A stretch of 64,000 nt of DNA, taken from positions 158,082,817 to 158,146,816 of the forward strand of contig CM061132.1 in assembly GCA_030789695.1 (NCBI GenBank), given 5' to 3'. The notes below the pieces were generated by a model, which was not told where the DNA came from, searched no databases, and was given only the letters and a program-made list of their open reading frames with translations. Each line of letters opens with the position of its first letter. Positions within the stretch are counted from its first letter, which is position 1. Of this stretch, positions 31,017-43,115 are shown one piece after another. This DNA comes from Scilla litardierei. Lineage: Eukaryota > Streptophyta > Magnoliopsida > Asparagales > Asparagaceae. Position numbers and translations under genes: made by a program.

Positions 31017-33142
31017 CCGCACACATTCATACTAATTTCTTCACAACACTAAAATTCTCTACTCTCAAATTTTACTACAATCTCAGGTTATTGCTCTCAT
31101 CTCTCGGCGCTCTCAAGATACGGCTGCTACCTCTACACTTCCGCATCTCAAATTCAAGCTCCGACTCAGCGATCCGATCAGCTGCTAGACTGCTACCTCA
31201 CTGCGGCTCTATCTGCAATCAGGTTTCTACTTCCTATTATTATTAAATTAGCATAATGGCCGGATCAAACAACCCACGTAGATCTGTTACCGCTAATTTT
31301 AACACTGAAGAATATGGTTTTTTTCAAAATTTGCTGAACAACCCTCTTGAAACACCGGACTTTCCGGAAATGACTCCAACTGAACAACATGAATGGCACG
31401 ATAGTAATAGCCCCATAGTGGGTACACATGGATTTTCTGGTTCTGCACACAATTCAACCCCTTCTACTACTGCTGTCCTCACTGCTTCACAAGCAACCCA
31501 AGACAGAAAACAGAAATCTGCTGTTTGGGATAACTATTCACTAGAAACAGTGCCTGGAAAAGGACTTATGGCTTTTTGCAAAATCTGTAGATCAGATTTC
31601 AATTGCGCAGCCAAAGATGGCACAACACATCTAAAAAGACACACAGAAGCACATAAAAAAAGAGAGGCTAGACAGACAACGTTAAACTTAACAGCTAATT
31701 CTAGCTCTCTGTCTGCTTTTTCGTATTCTGCTGAAACAATGCGAAAGGAGATGGCTAGACTAGTTCTTTGCCAAGAATTACCTTTAAGTTATGGGGAAAG
31801 CTCCTCAGTAGAACGTTTTAACCAAGTAGCCCTGAACCCCGCATTTAAAAAGGTGCCTAGAACCACACTTAGAAGAGATGTTATGGCAGCTTTTGAAGCT
31901 GGCAAAGCCAAATTGATTCAAACTTTTGCGGCCTTAAAATCTAGGATAGCTTTAACGTCCGACATATGGACAACAAAATGGGGTTTATCCTACATTTGTG
32001 TTACGGCCCATTATGTAGACAACGACTATATTATTCATAAGATGATTATTGGATTTAAATTGTTACCCTTTGGTCATACTGGTGTTGTTATTACTAATGC
32101 GCTTATGCCTGTTATTCGTGAGTATGGCATTTCTGATAAAATCATTTCATTTACACTTGATAATGCCTCTAACAATACAACTGCAATATCATTTTTGAAA
32201 ACACATCTGAACCCTGATCTGGATGGTCTTTTATTTCATCAGCGATGTGCTTGTCACATCTTAAACTTGATAGTACAGGATGGGCTTAAATATGCTGCTG
32301 ATTGGGTAGAAAAGGGTAGAAACCTTACGTTATACATACAATCTTCTAGCAATAAGAGAGCTTTATATAAAGAAGTAAGTAGAAATTGCCAACTTCCTTA
32401 CCGGAAGTTTACATTAAGTGTTCCACATAGGTGGAACTCAACGTATCTTATGATGCGTTGCTTGCTTAAAAACAAGATGCAACTGACTTATTTTGCTAGC
32501 ACCCACATTCCGTATGAGACGGATTTCAACCTTACTGAATTAGAGTGGAAAACAATTGAGCAGCTTTGTGATTTTTTTGAGGGTTTTTATTATGCTACAA
32601 ACAAATTTTCGGGTATGTATTACTCAACATCCTTTTTAGGGCTTGGTCAATTAGTTATAATTTCTGACACTTTAGCTAGGTATAGAGACACTACAGACAC
32701 TACCCTCATTCTTCAACCTATGATCGAAGAAATGGGTACTAAACTAGCAAAATATGGAATCCTATTCCTTTGCTTTATTCATTAGCTAAGGTTTTTGATC
32801 CACGATATAAAGAGGATGGAGTAGCTGGATTATTAGAAACGTTTTATGAAAACATGCAATTTGAAGTTGAAGATCATATAATGCATTTTAAAACTAGCTT
32901 AAGAGCTCTATTTGCAACGTATGAAGCTAGATATGGAACTTCATCAAACACTTCTTCTGTTCCTGCTAGTTCTAATATTACATGCAAACTGAGGCAGATT
33001 TTGGGGAAGAAAAAACAAAAAACCGTAGCTTCAGAAAGTTCGTCAAATGAGTTGTCCAAATATTTAGAAATTTCTTATCCTTTCACTGAGGAAGAATTGG
33101 ATGATCCAAATTTTGACATTTTGGGATGGTGGAAAATGTATG

Positions 33143-33678
33143 TGTAGAAACTAAAGATCTAGATTAATCATTAAGCAAGACCATGCAAATAATAATCTAG
33201 ATATATAACATGCAGAATCCTAAATCATTGCATACTCGGATTTAGCGGAAGCGTACCTGAATCCATCGCTAATAGTCTGAAAGATCCTGACGATACCGTA
33301 GCGGACGATCTTCCAGAATAGCACGAATCAACCGTTGGAGAACCCCTTTAGTTTTCTCCTGGTTTCTCTCCTAGCGACGGGACGTAGAAAAGACGGCTCA
33401 AATTTGTTCGTGTATTCCAGGGACCATGACCGCTAATATTTATAGGCTAGCCTCCATAGCCCTAGGGTTTCCAACTCGGCCCATCAACGAGTTGAAGCCC
33501 AATAGTCTCTACACATAAAGGCCCCACAACCTGTTTAACTCATTTAGCCCATTTAATTAATTAAAACCAGATCACTAATATATTGGGCTTAATATGACAG
33601 CGTAGCACTTATATAATTATTTACCGCATATTAGCCCAACGTTGGATTAAGATCCAACTTGTTGGATAAGTTCCAACA
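33143..33678 (-). repeat. 3' LTR of the nested copia element
   Basis: 536 bp. On the minus strand it starts TGTTGGAACTTATCC and ends GTTTCTACA. Five differences from the other LTR. Confidence 0.92.
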
Positions 33679-34526
33679 ATCTCCCACTTGGGCTATATAC
33701 TAAACTTTATAATTATATTTCATAGTGCATACAACCAAATAAGATCTTAACTTGCTGTCATTTCTTTAATGAGTTAAGAACAATCCGGTCCATCAATTAT
33801 ATTAGCAAGGGATCAAAGAGATCTTCGCCGCAGCAATTGCATCTCGACCCATCAGTGGTCACCGTGCTAATACAAAAGAATGACATGGATTATGAAGTGG
33901 ATGTGTAGCGTGGAAATTACATGTAATGTGATCTAACATGTCTATTTCCAACTGATCCTCCTTAACCTTAGTGAGATCATCAACAAAACAAAATCGGAGT
34001 GAAGCCGAACTGAAACCAAAAACTTTATTTCTGATCAGAAAATCACCTCAAGCTTAAGCTGGAGACTTAATCTTGTCTATCATATGAGCACCCAAAAGAA
34101 CAAACTCCCACAAAACTGAATGTTCTTAATGAAATGACATCCATATGAGTAGCTAGCTCATAAAACCTTTTGGATGACATTTCCTTATTATAACGGATCC
34201 GTAATTAAATGGTTTGTTCCGATGTGCTCATTAGACAATTATACACTCCTATTAATCAACAATCTAGGAACTTGATCTCTGAATATCTAAACTTTGTCGA
34301 GTTCCTGTTGTTGCTGGAATATAAAACTGCAGACTTTATTGTCACTAAATAAACTGTGTGGTGTTTCAACACCATCCCTAATTTGCAGCATAGTGACAAA
34401 ATATGCAGATATATTTCATGATTTGGATGTCACATAATATGATATGAAATCTAAAGTCATGTTAGAAGAGACTATATAAAGGGACCATTTAGATCTCTTC
34501 TAGTAGATGGCACCTAACATAGATTT

Positions 34527-34730
34527 TCATACATTCTTTGCATCCAATAAATGATCAGAGTCAGTATACCAAAATGATCTCAAACTCTTTTGACTACTGA
34601 TCCTTGAACATGTAACACCTTTTGTTCTCCATAAATACCGTAAGACACATTTGGCTGCTGTCAAATGGTCAACTCCTGAACTTAACAATCTGCCCAACAC
34701 ATCTGTAATATATGCAATAACCAAATGCAT
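34527..34730 (-). pseudogene. Copia RNase H-region remnant
   Basis: 67 codons containing ITDVLGRLLSSGVDH, AAKCVLRYL and WYTDSDHL, resembling the copia segment just before and at the start of RNase H. No RT was found next to it. It lies toward the 3' end of the element, as expected. Confidence 0.6.
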
Positions 34731-36273
34731 ATAAAACTGAGCATACTTTAGACTCCCTATTGGTGAGATATAGGAAATCTTCTGAAAATTATTCTAAGGG
34801 TAATTAATGAGACTAAACTTGTCTCCCATAGAACTTAACATTCATTACTACATAGATATTATATAAATTACATGCTCCCACAGAACTTAGATAACATCAT
34901 TAAATATCATCTCAAAACCGAACGAGGTGATCACTTAATGAAATTTAATGTATCAATAACGATATTGAAATGCTCTACTAATGCCATTTTAAACCTTATA
35001 GAGTCTTTCATGAAAAGCCCAACAGAAAGTCTCTTTACACATTAATGCATTCTTTTCCGTATAAAGTCTTTGAGTGATACGCTTTAAATCTTTTCTTAAT
35101 ACCCTTTTGAATTCTCTTTTGATTGTAAAAGACTATTTACAATCAATAGGTTTCAAACCTTATGACGATGAGAAAAGATTTTAAGTATCATTCAAGGACT
35201 TTCTTAATTAATGCATTAATCCATTTTAGAGATGTAGAATTTTTATGACCTGATGTAAGTCGAACTTCCATCATCCAAATGTCATCAGCAAACTTGTCAT
35301 CTCTTTAATGTATTTTCCTGAATGGCAATTAGTTACTTGAGGTGCTAGAGGTTGTCATTATGAACAATTTCCCATATGGGAGGAATTGCAACATTATCTT
35401 GAATTTATTGCGTCTTGAACAATGTCAGGAATACCATCCCGAACAATGTCAACAACACCTGTGTAGATATAATCCTCTTCAAGAGTAATGTCACTAACTA
35501 AACTTCCCCTCTCAAACTCAGCATCCTCAAATAGGTGTGCATTTCCTAATTCGTAAACTAACTTAACAGTGGGATCATGTAAAACCTTACAAAATAATAT
35601 CAACTTTAAACTATTCAACAAAATTAGAAAATCATTAGCATTATGTCCTATTAATTTATTAGGCTTATAAAGCCTTACCTTAGTTGGACATCTCCAAACA
35701 TGCAAGTGATTCATTTGTTGAAACTTTATTAAGGATATAAGCCGCAATCAAAATATAACTGAATTTTAAACTGTTAATTCTTTCATTACAACACATGTAC
35801 TTAAACTGCAGGAATCTTAGAAATAAAGCAACATTTCCAAATAAATGAAGATTATAATTATCTTTTAAAGAGCTAGGATTAACATAATTTTGAATTAAGA
35901 GACAACTAAATTTTCCATTCAAAATTGAACACTTATAACCAAATTTGTTCAAAAGAGAAATGGAAATCCAAATTCTGTTAAAACGGTACATAATAGTCTC
36001 ATAAAATTCAAATACAATCTAGCATTTAAAAGAAATAATCTAAATTTAATGTGCCTCTACTTGAACCATCTTGCCATTGCCCATATCGATGTATCTTTCA
36101 CCATCATTTGGCTCTTGGCATCTTAGGCAATCCTGCATAGACACAATGATGTGAATGGTTATACCAAATCTTTCCATCACGTGCCTATAAGTACCAAAGG
36201 TTGCATGAAAAGAAATTATCTTAGAATTAAACCAAATTTCGCAGCATACCTTTCTTATCTTTAGTGGTAGAGA

Positions 36274-36552
36274 TCATATGAGCACTTTCTGTCTTCCTTG
36301 CTTAAGTATGTTCTCTTCCTGGACACAGTGCGAGATGAGCTCATCCAGAGACCAAGTCTCATCCTTCAGATTGTAGCTCATCTTAAACTGGTTGAACTGT
36401 GATGGAAGAGATATCAAAATAAAATGCACTAGCATAGCCTCAGAGAGGTCTGGCTCAAGTGCTTTCAACCTTGAAGCAATATTAGACACCTTCAGTATGT
36501 GCTCCCTAATGTTTCCCGTACCCTTATACCTCATTGAATTTAGAATTGTCAA
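36274..36552 (-). pseudogene. Copia gag (UBN2-like) fragment
   Basis: 92 codons with NIREHILKVSNIASRLKAL, LPSQFNQFKMSYN and ELISHCVQEEN, the characteristic copia gag core. No zinc knuckle or protease follows in frame. This is the best preserved coding trace of the element. Confidence 0.75.
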
Positions 36553-37079
36553 GAGTGTACCAATTTCACCCCTTTCACTCTTGACAAATCTGTTTTCAAT
36601 GTCAGAAAGGAATCCTTTAGTTGTGGTAATTTTATCTGAAATAGTGCCCCTGAGATATTCTGGAATGGCAGAAGAATTTTCAGGAATAATAGCCGAATAG
36701 AGAACAAGAAAACAATTTATAACATGTTCATATGGGTATTAAATACAACAACAAATTCAAATTAATGCTATTTTCCCATCTCAAGACATCCCCCACTAGT
36801 CCAATATTTATCTTTGGATAATCTATTGATTAGTCACTGACATCTTGTTGTAGCAATCAGACAATGACAATAATAACATGCCAAAAATAAAACTTCCTTT
36901 GGGCCGAATTAAATTTGCATGCATTGAACTCACTAATCATCACCTTGTCTATTGCCACAGGTGCGCATGAAATGGTATAGAACGATAATCTTCCTTTGGG
37001 CCGATTTAGCATTCTTACGCAAATCACGGGCACATTAAATTCTTTTTATATTCATGAAATGAAATAATGCAAATCAACA

Positions 37080-38660
37080 GAGCCCACTTTGGCGAGGTGA
37101 TGATTGCACGAAATCATTTCAAAAATATATACCTTTGCAGAATTTGAATCTAAGTCGCAATTTAATACATGAATATACTTTAAGTGGAGATATTCAAGTC
37201 CACTTTTCTTCAAAATCAAATTTAAGGCAACCAAAATTTTCATACAAAAGTATGTATTCAACTTGTTATATTTCGAGATTAGAACTGATCTTCACAAGAA
37301 AACCCACTTTGGTGAGTTGATGATCTAATCATTCTATATTCGAAATATATAATTTATTGTGCCAAAAATTTAAATTGAAACTAAACTGAATTTAACACAA
37401 AATGATTACACTAAGTGGAAATATATATAAGAACCTTTTATTCCATCCTTCTAATCATTTATATGGAGTTAAATAAAATCCATAACTTCAACACAAATTT
37501 TCTTGTTCAAAATGGGGTATATAGGTATACTAATGTGTATATGAACATACATTATAAATTTATATATAAAAATATACACCCTATCCCATTTTAGATATAA
37601 CTTTAAATGTGTCAAATTTCCTTTAAGGCCATTTGCTTGATGGTTAGTGTACAAAAAATTCTTTAAGGCCTTTTAAAACATATTCTTAAGGAGAAATATA
37701 TGTTAAAACTTTTTATTTGCTCCCGAAGAAAACACCTGAATTTTGTGTTTTAATTTAAATCTAAATTTAGGCAATCTGAATTTTCATACCGATGTATGAA
37801 GTCAACTTGTTATATACCGAAGTATATATATATATATATATGGTTTTAAGCCTTAAACTCGGAATTTAAATTTATTTTGCACATTTAACACAAAATTTTA
37901 TCTTTGAGGAGGAATATATAAAAGTCTTATTCCCTCCTTCAATCCAAATTAAATTCAATTTTTGACAACCAATCATACGATAGTATGTATTTTGCCGTTT
38001 ATGTTACAAAATAATAATAATTTAACAGTAATGCCCACTTTCGTGGGATCCCGTAATAATTAAAATTATTTTGAAACATATAATCTAATTTGTCCAAAAC
38101 TTGAATTCAAATTAAACTGAACTTAAATGTAAATATATTTGAAAAACTTTTATTTACTCCTTCGATCCGTTTAAAATTCATCAAGGCAACTGATCATACT
38201 GTTGTATGTATTTACCGTTTACATTCTGAAATAATAACAATTTTAATAGTGGAACCCACTTTGGTGGAATTTCACAAAAATTAGAATTATTTCGAAATGT
38301 TTATATAACTGAAATTTGCCTAAAGAATTAAAAACGGAATGAACTTAAATTTAACACACAAAATTGGGCCTACAGGAAATATATATACACAACCGTTTAT
38401 TTCCCATTTCACGAATAAAACTTTAGGCGATAAATTTTTCATGCCAAGCATGTACGTAGCCCTTTTATATATATCGAAATAAAATTAATTGCCACGATGG
38501 AGCCCACTTTGGTGGGTTGTCCTTTTAAATAAAATTATTTCGAGATATATATATAATTAATTACGCCTAAAATTGAATTAAAATGTGAATTTCAACACAA
38601 AAATTACACTTAATGGAAATATACAAATTGCCCTTTTATTTCCTCCTTCATTTTGTGTTA
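37080..38660 (-). repeat. AT-rich degenerate tandem array in the copia leader, units of about 220-250 bp
   Basis: GCCCACTTTGG(T/C)G(A/G)G and close variants recur at about 37082, 37302, 38032, 38262 and 38503. Each is followed by a phrase like GGAAATATATA...CTTTTATTCC(C/T)TCCTTC and by AAATTTTCATAC..GTATG. At least six to seven diverged units can be followed. The array lies between gag and the 5' LTR on the minus strand. Confidence 0.7.
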
Positions 38661-38944
38661 AAAAAAATCCCAAGGTAGCCCAAATTTGTGTCCAAATGAC
38701 CCAAAAATTGGGTCCAACATTAGTCATGTGCCCAAAAAACTGTTTTGCAATAAGCCCAAAAGAAGGCTAAAACTGTTTTGCAATAATAGGCCCAAAAACA
38801 CCCAAACAAAGCCCAAAACAGGCCCAGCCCAATCCTCCCAAAAAAAATGATTTTTTTAGGGTTTCTGATTTGGGGTGGCGGCCGTCGCCGCCGCCCCCAT
38901 CTGCTGTCGGGCGCTGGTAGGGGGGGCCGGCGCCCGTTTCGCCG

Positions 38945-39145
38945 GCCGGGGGCGGATTCCGCCGCCCCCCCTCAGATCTCGACGGGGGGCGGCGGAAGCC
39001 GCCCCCTCTGTCGCCAACGGGGGCGGATTCCGCCGCCCCCCTCAGATCTCGACGGGGGCGGCGGAAGCCGCCCCCTCTGTCGCCAACGGGGGCGGCTTCC
39101 GCCGCCCCCCTCAGATCTCGACGGGGGCGGCGAAAGCCGCCCCCC
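38945..39145 (-). repeat. GC-rich tandem repeat, three copies of a 69-70-bp unit
   Basis: CAGATCTCGACGGGGG occurs at about 38973, 39043 and 39112. Units contain GGCGGA(T/A)TCCGCC-like inverted pairs. The open frames over this block (Pro/Arg/Gly-rich) are by-products of composition. Part of the long untranslated leader of the copia element. Confidence 0.8.
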
Positions 39146-39487
39146 CTCTGTCGCGATTCATCCTACAGGGGCGGCTTTGCCGCCCCTTTCTTGTTCTGTG
39201 TCGACGCCGACGAGGCCGGCGCCGATCTTCCGATGTGGCGGGAGAGCCACCCCCTTCTTTCGCCGTGTCGGGCGACGGCCGGCGGGCCGCCCCCGATCTA
39301 GGGTTCGTAAAACCAAAATTTTTTTTTTGGAAAAATTAATCAAAAAACCAAATTTTTCATAGATCTGAAACTTAAAACTGATAAAAAACTAATTTTTATC
39401 AGATCCGAAACTTAAAACAGATTAAAAATCTGATTTGTAACAGATCTACTACGAGCAGGCAAGAAAAATAAGATCCACAACATGTGG

Positions 39488-39499
39488 GCTCTGATACCA
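39488..39499 (-). other. Initiator-Met primer binding site of the nested copia element
   Basis: TGGTATCAGAGC on the minus strand, two bases from the 5' LTR. An exact match to the usual copia primer site. Confidence 0.9.
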
Positions 39500-39501
39500 C
39501 T

Positions 39502-40037
39502 TGTAGAAACTAAAGATCTAGATTAATCATTAAGCAAGACCATGCAAATAATAATCTAGATATATAACATGCGGAATCCTAAATCATTGCATACTCGGAT
39601 TTAGCGGAAGCGTACCTGAATCCATCGCTAATAGTCTGAAAGATCCTGACGATACCGTAGCGGACGATCTTCCAGAATAGCACGAATCAACCGTTGGAGA
39701 ACCCCTTTAGTTTTCTCCTGGTTTCTCTCATAGCGACGTGACGTAGAAAAGACGGCTCAAATTTGTTCGTGTATTCCGGGGACCATGACCGCTAATATTT
39801 ATAGGCTAGCCTCCATAGCCCTAGGGTTTCCAACTCGGCCCATCAACGAGTTGAAGCCCAATAGTCTCTACACATAAAGGCCCCACAACCTGTTTAACTC
39901 ATTTAGCCCATTTAATTAATTAAAACCAGATCACTAATATATTGGGCTTAATATGACAGTGTAGCACTTATATAATTATTTACCGCATATTAGCCCAACG
40001 TTGGATTAAGATCCAACTTGTTGGATAAGTTCCAACA
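39502..40037 (-). repeat. 5' LTR of the nested copia element
   Basis: 536 bp, same termini as the partner at 33143-33678. Confidence 0.92.
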
Positions 40038-40287
40038 GTATGAACCTAGGTTTCCAATTCTTACCATTATGGCTCATGATCTGTTATCAATCCCTATTTC
40101 TACTATTGCGTCCGAGTCTGCTTTTAGTGCAAGTGGCAGGGTTCTGAGTGACAGGAGATCAAGGCTTAAAGAAGATGTAGTTGAAGCTGCGGTATGTGCA
40201 AAGGACTGGTTTCATGCTGAAGACCGCTCGCAAGACAAACATGACCTTTCAGAAGATTCTGAGGACGAAGGGACTGACGCTGAATGA

Positions 40288-40790
40288 TTTTCTTTTTTCC
40301 ATGTATTGTTATTTTCTATCTTGTATTAGCTTGTAGAAATCATATGTGTTGGCCATTGTATGAGGGGTAAGGCTGGCCAATGTAAGTCCCCCCCTCAAAA
40401 AAATTTTAATTAATGAAATTTAAAGGTTCAACCCGAGACCTTCGTGAATTTCGGGCTAAATTATCTAACTTAGGTTTATAAATAATATAAGTAATTTTAA
40501 ATTTTTTTAAACTTTGTAAAATATTTTATATAGGTCTTATAAATTTTTTAAAAATTTAATATCATTCTAAACTTATTTTTACTTCTTTAGAACAAGTTAT
40601 AATTAATAAAAAATTGTTCTAAATAAGAAAACATTAGCTAACAAGTATTTTAAATTTTTAAAAATATATATGACATGTAAAATATTTTACAAATGTTAAA
40701 ATAATTTATAATGATTTAATACTGTTTTTACATATTTTTAAAAAAATTTCAAAAATTTTTTTTTAAGTCTAAAAAAAACAACTAAAACCG
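40288..40790. other. 3' flank of the hAT transposase gene
   Basis: 3' UTR-like sequence followed by AT-rich low-complexity DNA up to the GC-rich right end of the hAT element. No gene. Confidence 0.5.
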
Positions 40791-41030
40791 GGCCGGCCCG
40801 GGCCCGGCCCGCTTGGCCCGCGGCCCGCCGGGCCGCGGGCTGCGGGCCGGGCTTGGGGGGGTTTTCACCCCCCCCCCCGGGCCGGCCCGGCCCGGCTTGT
40901 AAATCAAGCCGGGCCGGGCCGGGCCGTGGCCAGGCCAGGCCCGGCGGGCTTCGGGCCGGGCCGACCCGACGGCCACCATGACCCCATGGGGACATGGATG
41001 TTTGTCTCACTCCCCCATTTGTAATATGCA

Positions 41031-41150
41031 CTAGAAATAACACGTGCACATAGTGCAGTGTGACCAAAGGAAAATATCACACACAGAATGTGATGCACGT
41101 GCGCAACCAACAAAAGAGCAAAAAGAGTGGGTGTGTATATCGTCGGGATG
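41031..41150 (-). mobile_element. Helitron copy 4, 3' end only
   Basis: CTAG at 41034-41031 (minus strand), preceded by the hairpin region CTGCACTATGTGCACG, then the family phrases TGCACGTGCGCAACCAACAAAAGAG and GAGTGGGTGTGT. Similarity fades at about 41150. It abuts the 5' end of copy 3, repeating the head-to-tail arrangement seen at 30141/30142. Confidence 0.65.
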
Positions 41151-41309
41151 TACTTGTTTATTTATCCATATGATACATGATCATTAGCAAGTATTTAGGT
41201 AAAGCAAGTGATCGAATTACTTGTTCTAACGTAATCGACAGGAAAGTTGATATTTGGATACTATTAAAATAGAATAAGATGTTTTCCGGTGTACCAAAAG
41301 AAGAAGAAG

Positions 41310-41425
41310 AGGAGCTCCAGTGCTGGCTTTAGTGGTAGAATCACTCGGCTGCCTCGGTGGAGGCACGGGTGTATCCGTGTTTCACGACCTATGTTTCCTG
41401 CTTTCTGATGGATCAAAAAAAAAGG
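41310..41425 (+). mobile_element. SINE-like sequence
   Basis: TGGCTTTAGTGGTAGAA resembles a tRNA A box, and GGGTGTATCCGTG resembles a mutated B box (GGTTCGATCC). The segment ends in an A run at about 41417. Length and layout suit a plant SINE, but the B box is poor and no duplication was found. Confidence 0.4.
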
Positions 41426-43115
41426 AGGAGGAGAAGATAAAATCAGGAGTACAGGACATTCTTGAAAGCAAAAGTTCTTTGAAAGCTTCTTACCATTTTA
41501 ATGAGAAACCCAGTATTGGTGCATTAAACTACAAGCAAAGAATATGGAGTTTCTTCCTGGCATGCGTACAAAAAGCCAATGCCGTCGTCAGCAAATCAAT
41601 TCACGAACGAGACATAACGGCTCGGTTTCTCAGACGCTCAAGCTAATGTGTGAGAAAGAATAAAAATAATTTTCTTGTACCTAAAACATACCATAATTCG
41701 ATCTTACTTTACAAAAGCAAAGGAGGAGTACATTCTTGCTTGTTTCATAATTGAAAGAAATTCTATTCCATGTTGAATTCGAGCATCTACTGCGCTTTAT
41801 TCTCTATATCTGTCTTCAAAACATCTTTCAAAACATCCTTTCAAGCGTTTGCACCATGCAATTTGCAGGTTACGACAGGAACATGGGACAGCATGCATGA
41901 GTCTGAGCTTAGGAGGATAATCAGTATATAAAGACTCAAGATAATTGCCAACACGCACGTATGATTAGTTCATTCGATGGTTAAGAAATCAATTGATAAT
42001 AATGACACATGCAACAAGGCAAGGTGAGACTATAGAGTGTGATATCCAATGAGGGCTATCATTTGATAGCTCATTCACCCCACTGGTTGTTGGATATTTT
42101 GGTTTATTTATTCAATTCAAAGTGTATTTTTAGTCGCGCATTGGATGGGAGAAATCTCTTGTTAGGGTTTATTATAGACTTCCTGTTAATGGGCCATTGT
42201 GTGACAATTTCAGAATCAATTTCAGGATCAATATAGTCCCACAATATGAGAAACACTTTCAGGATCAATTTATCGATATTACACTGACAGGCATAATATC
42301 TACAATATATGAAAGCTGGTATTAAGTTACGACGCTGAAATTTTAAACAAAACAAAATCATATTATACCACATGTAAGCCAGATGTATGCATAATTCTTA
42401 TCTGATGGCAGAATCGATGTGTGGTAACATAAATAAAAGATCGGAGACGTGATTTTGAGGTGTGTCTAGAGTGGAAGTGTTTGTGTTTTGTAAGATAAAT
42501 AAAATAGACGTGAAATTTATGCCGTCTACCGTGTCATAGAATGCCGACTTCTAATGTGTTTATTGTATGTTAGTAAGTACACGAGTTTGTGGTGATTTCA
42601 AGCACATATAGCTGTGGAGAACAGGGATGAAAGGGACATGAAACTGTGTTTCCGCAGTGTGCCATACAGATGCCAGCTTTCAAAATTGTAATGTCCTCCT
42701 CCCAAAAAAGATTGTGCAACGTCAACCTCAACCTTTCGTGAATGTGTTGTGTTTTGAATACTAAAATAGATATCTTGCTGTTTTTACCCCGGCATTGTAA
42801 TGCCTTCACGTTTTCAGCACTTAAAAATCTCTCAATCTTCCTTCCAGATACTAAATAATCAAGTAAGATTAATTATTAAAAGATATGGATGCCTCTATTT
42901 TTTTCTTTCGAAGGTTTAAATTTCATCATCAAAGCCATGTTTATTGTTCTATTGACCTGTAATTATTTTTACTTTCGAAGTCGTCAAAATTTGCAAAATT
43001 TGCAAAGTTTTGTTTCTGATTTATTTAAAATGTTTAAATATCACAAGATTTTGATAACTTGGTTTTTACCGTTGTGTTTGATTAGGAATTTTATAAGGGA
43101 TTAATATAGAACAGA
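41426..43115. other. Intergenic, no recognised gene
   Basis: AT-rich, short ORFs only. TCAGGATCAAT occurs twice near 42222 and 42259. Nothing else was seen. Confidence 0.5.

Larger units (their letters stand above)
33143..40037 (-). mobile_element. Copia element without polymerase, inserted in the hAT transposase, TSD GTATG
   Basis: The 5-bp duplication GTATG lies at 33138-33142 and 40038-40042. Two LTRs of exactly 536 bp (33143-33678 and 39502-40037) differ at five positions by eye. A Met primer site lies at 39499-39488, so the element reads on the minus strand. The polypurine tract (AAGTGGGAGAT) is next to the low-coordinate LTR. The 5.8-kb interior has only fragments of gag and a late RNase H-like trace, plus long non-coding repeats. 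It therefore moved recently without its own enzymes. Confidence 0.88.
31256..40287 (+). pseudogene. hAT (Ac/Tam3-type) transposase, frameshifted and split by a retrotransposon
   Basis: ATG at 31256. Blocks in order: a BED zinc finger (SAVWDNYSLE...CKICRSDF...HLKRHTEAH, about residues 89-140); the RNase H-like catalytic core with SDIWTTKWGLSYICVTAHY, FTLDNASNN and CACHILNLIVQDGL, then VPHRWNSTYLMM; and the C-terminal dimerisation block FPILTIMAHDLLSIPIS, SESAFSASGRVLS, VVEAAVCAKDW ending at 40287. One base is missing at about 32754, shifting the frame; the frame used from there on is open to 33137. The codon chain is then broken by the copia insertion and resumes exactly after the second GTATG at 40043. 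Apart from these two lesions the gene is well preserved, so inactivation is recent. Confidence 0.88.
30622..40981 (+). mobile_element. hAT transposon, TSD CCCCATGG, carrying a nested copia element
   Basis: The 8-bp direct repeat CCCCATGG lies at 30614-30621 and 40982-40989. The ends are TCAAGGTGGCC (left) and TCATGGTGGCC (right, reverse complement), followed on both sides by very GC-rich GGCCCGGCCCG runs common in plant hATs. Subterminal stem-loops lie at 30817-30841 (25-bp palindrome centred on AGCCATTTTATGGCT) and about 30870-30930. A 22-C run is at about 30757. It encodes one transposase on the plus strand. Without the copia insertion it would be about 3.5 kb. Confidence 0.88.
30142..41030 (-). 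mobile_element. Helitron copy 3, interrupted by a 10.4-kb hAT element
   Basis: The 3' end (minus strand) is CTAA at 30142, preceded by the hairpin GTGCACTATGTGCAC. The 5' end is at about 41030 (TGCATATTACAAATGG, where the usual TC reads TG). Removing the hAT element and one copy of its 8-bp duplication leaves about 521 bp, close to the 468 bp of the intact relative. The sequence 30145-30613 has the family's internal phrases (GAGAAG(T/A)GTGGGTGTG, CCGATGGCAA, GACAAGCTTGCAAATAA). Confidence 0.7.

Noticed and set aside
30083..31030. 315-codon minus-strand ORF
   Set aside because: It crosses the Helitron/hAT junction and the poly-C and GC-rich terminal runs; not a gene.
37080..38660. Could the spaced repeats be a CRISPR array
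   Set aside because: Units are about 230 bp, diverged and in a plant retrotransposon; there are no short identical repeats with unique spacers.
38847..39362. 171-codon Gly/Arg/Pro-rich ORF
   Set aside because: Composition effect of the 70-bp GC-rich tandem repeat in a retrotransposon leader.
41310..41425. Possible tRNA-Gly gene
   Set aside because: The B box is degenerate and no cloverleaf can be formed; a SINE relic fits better.
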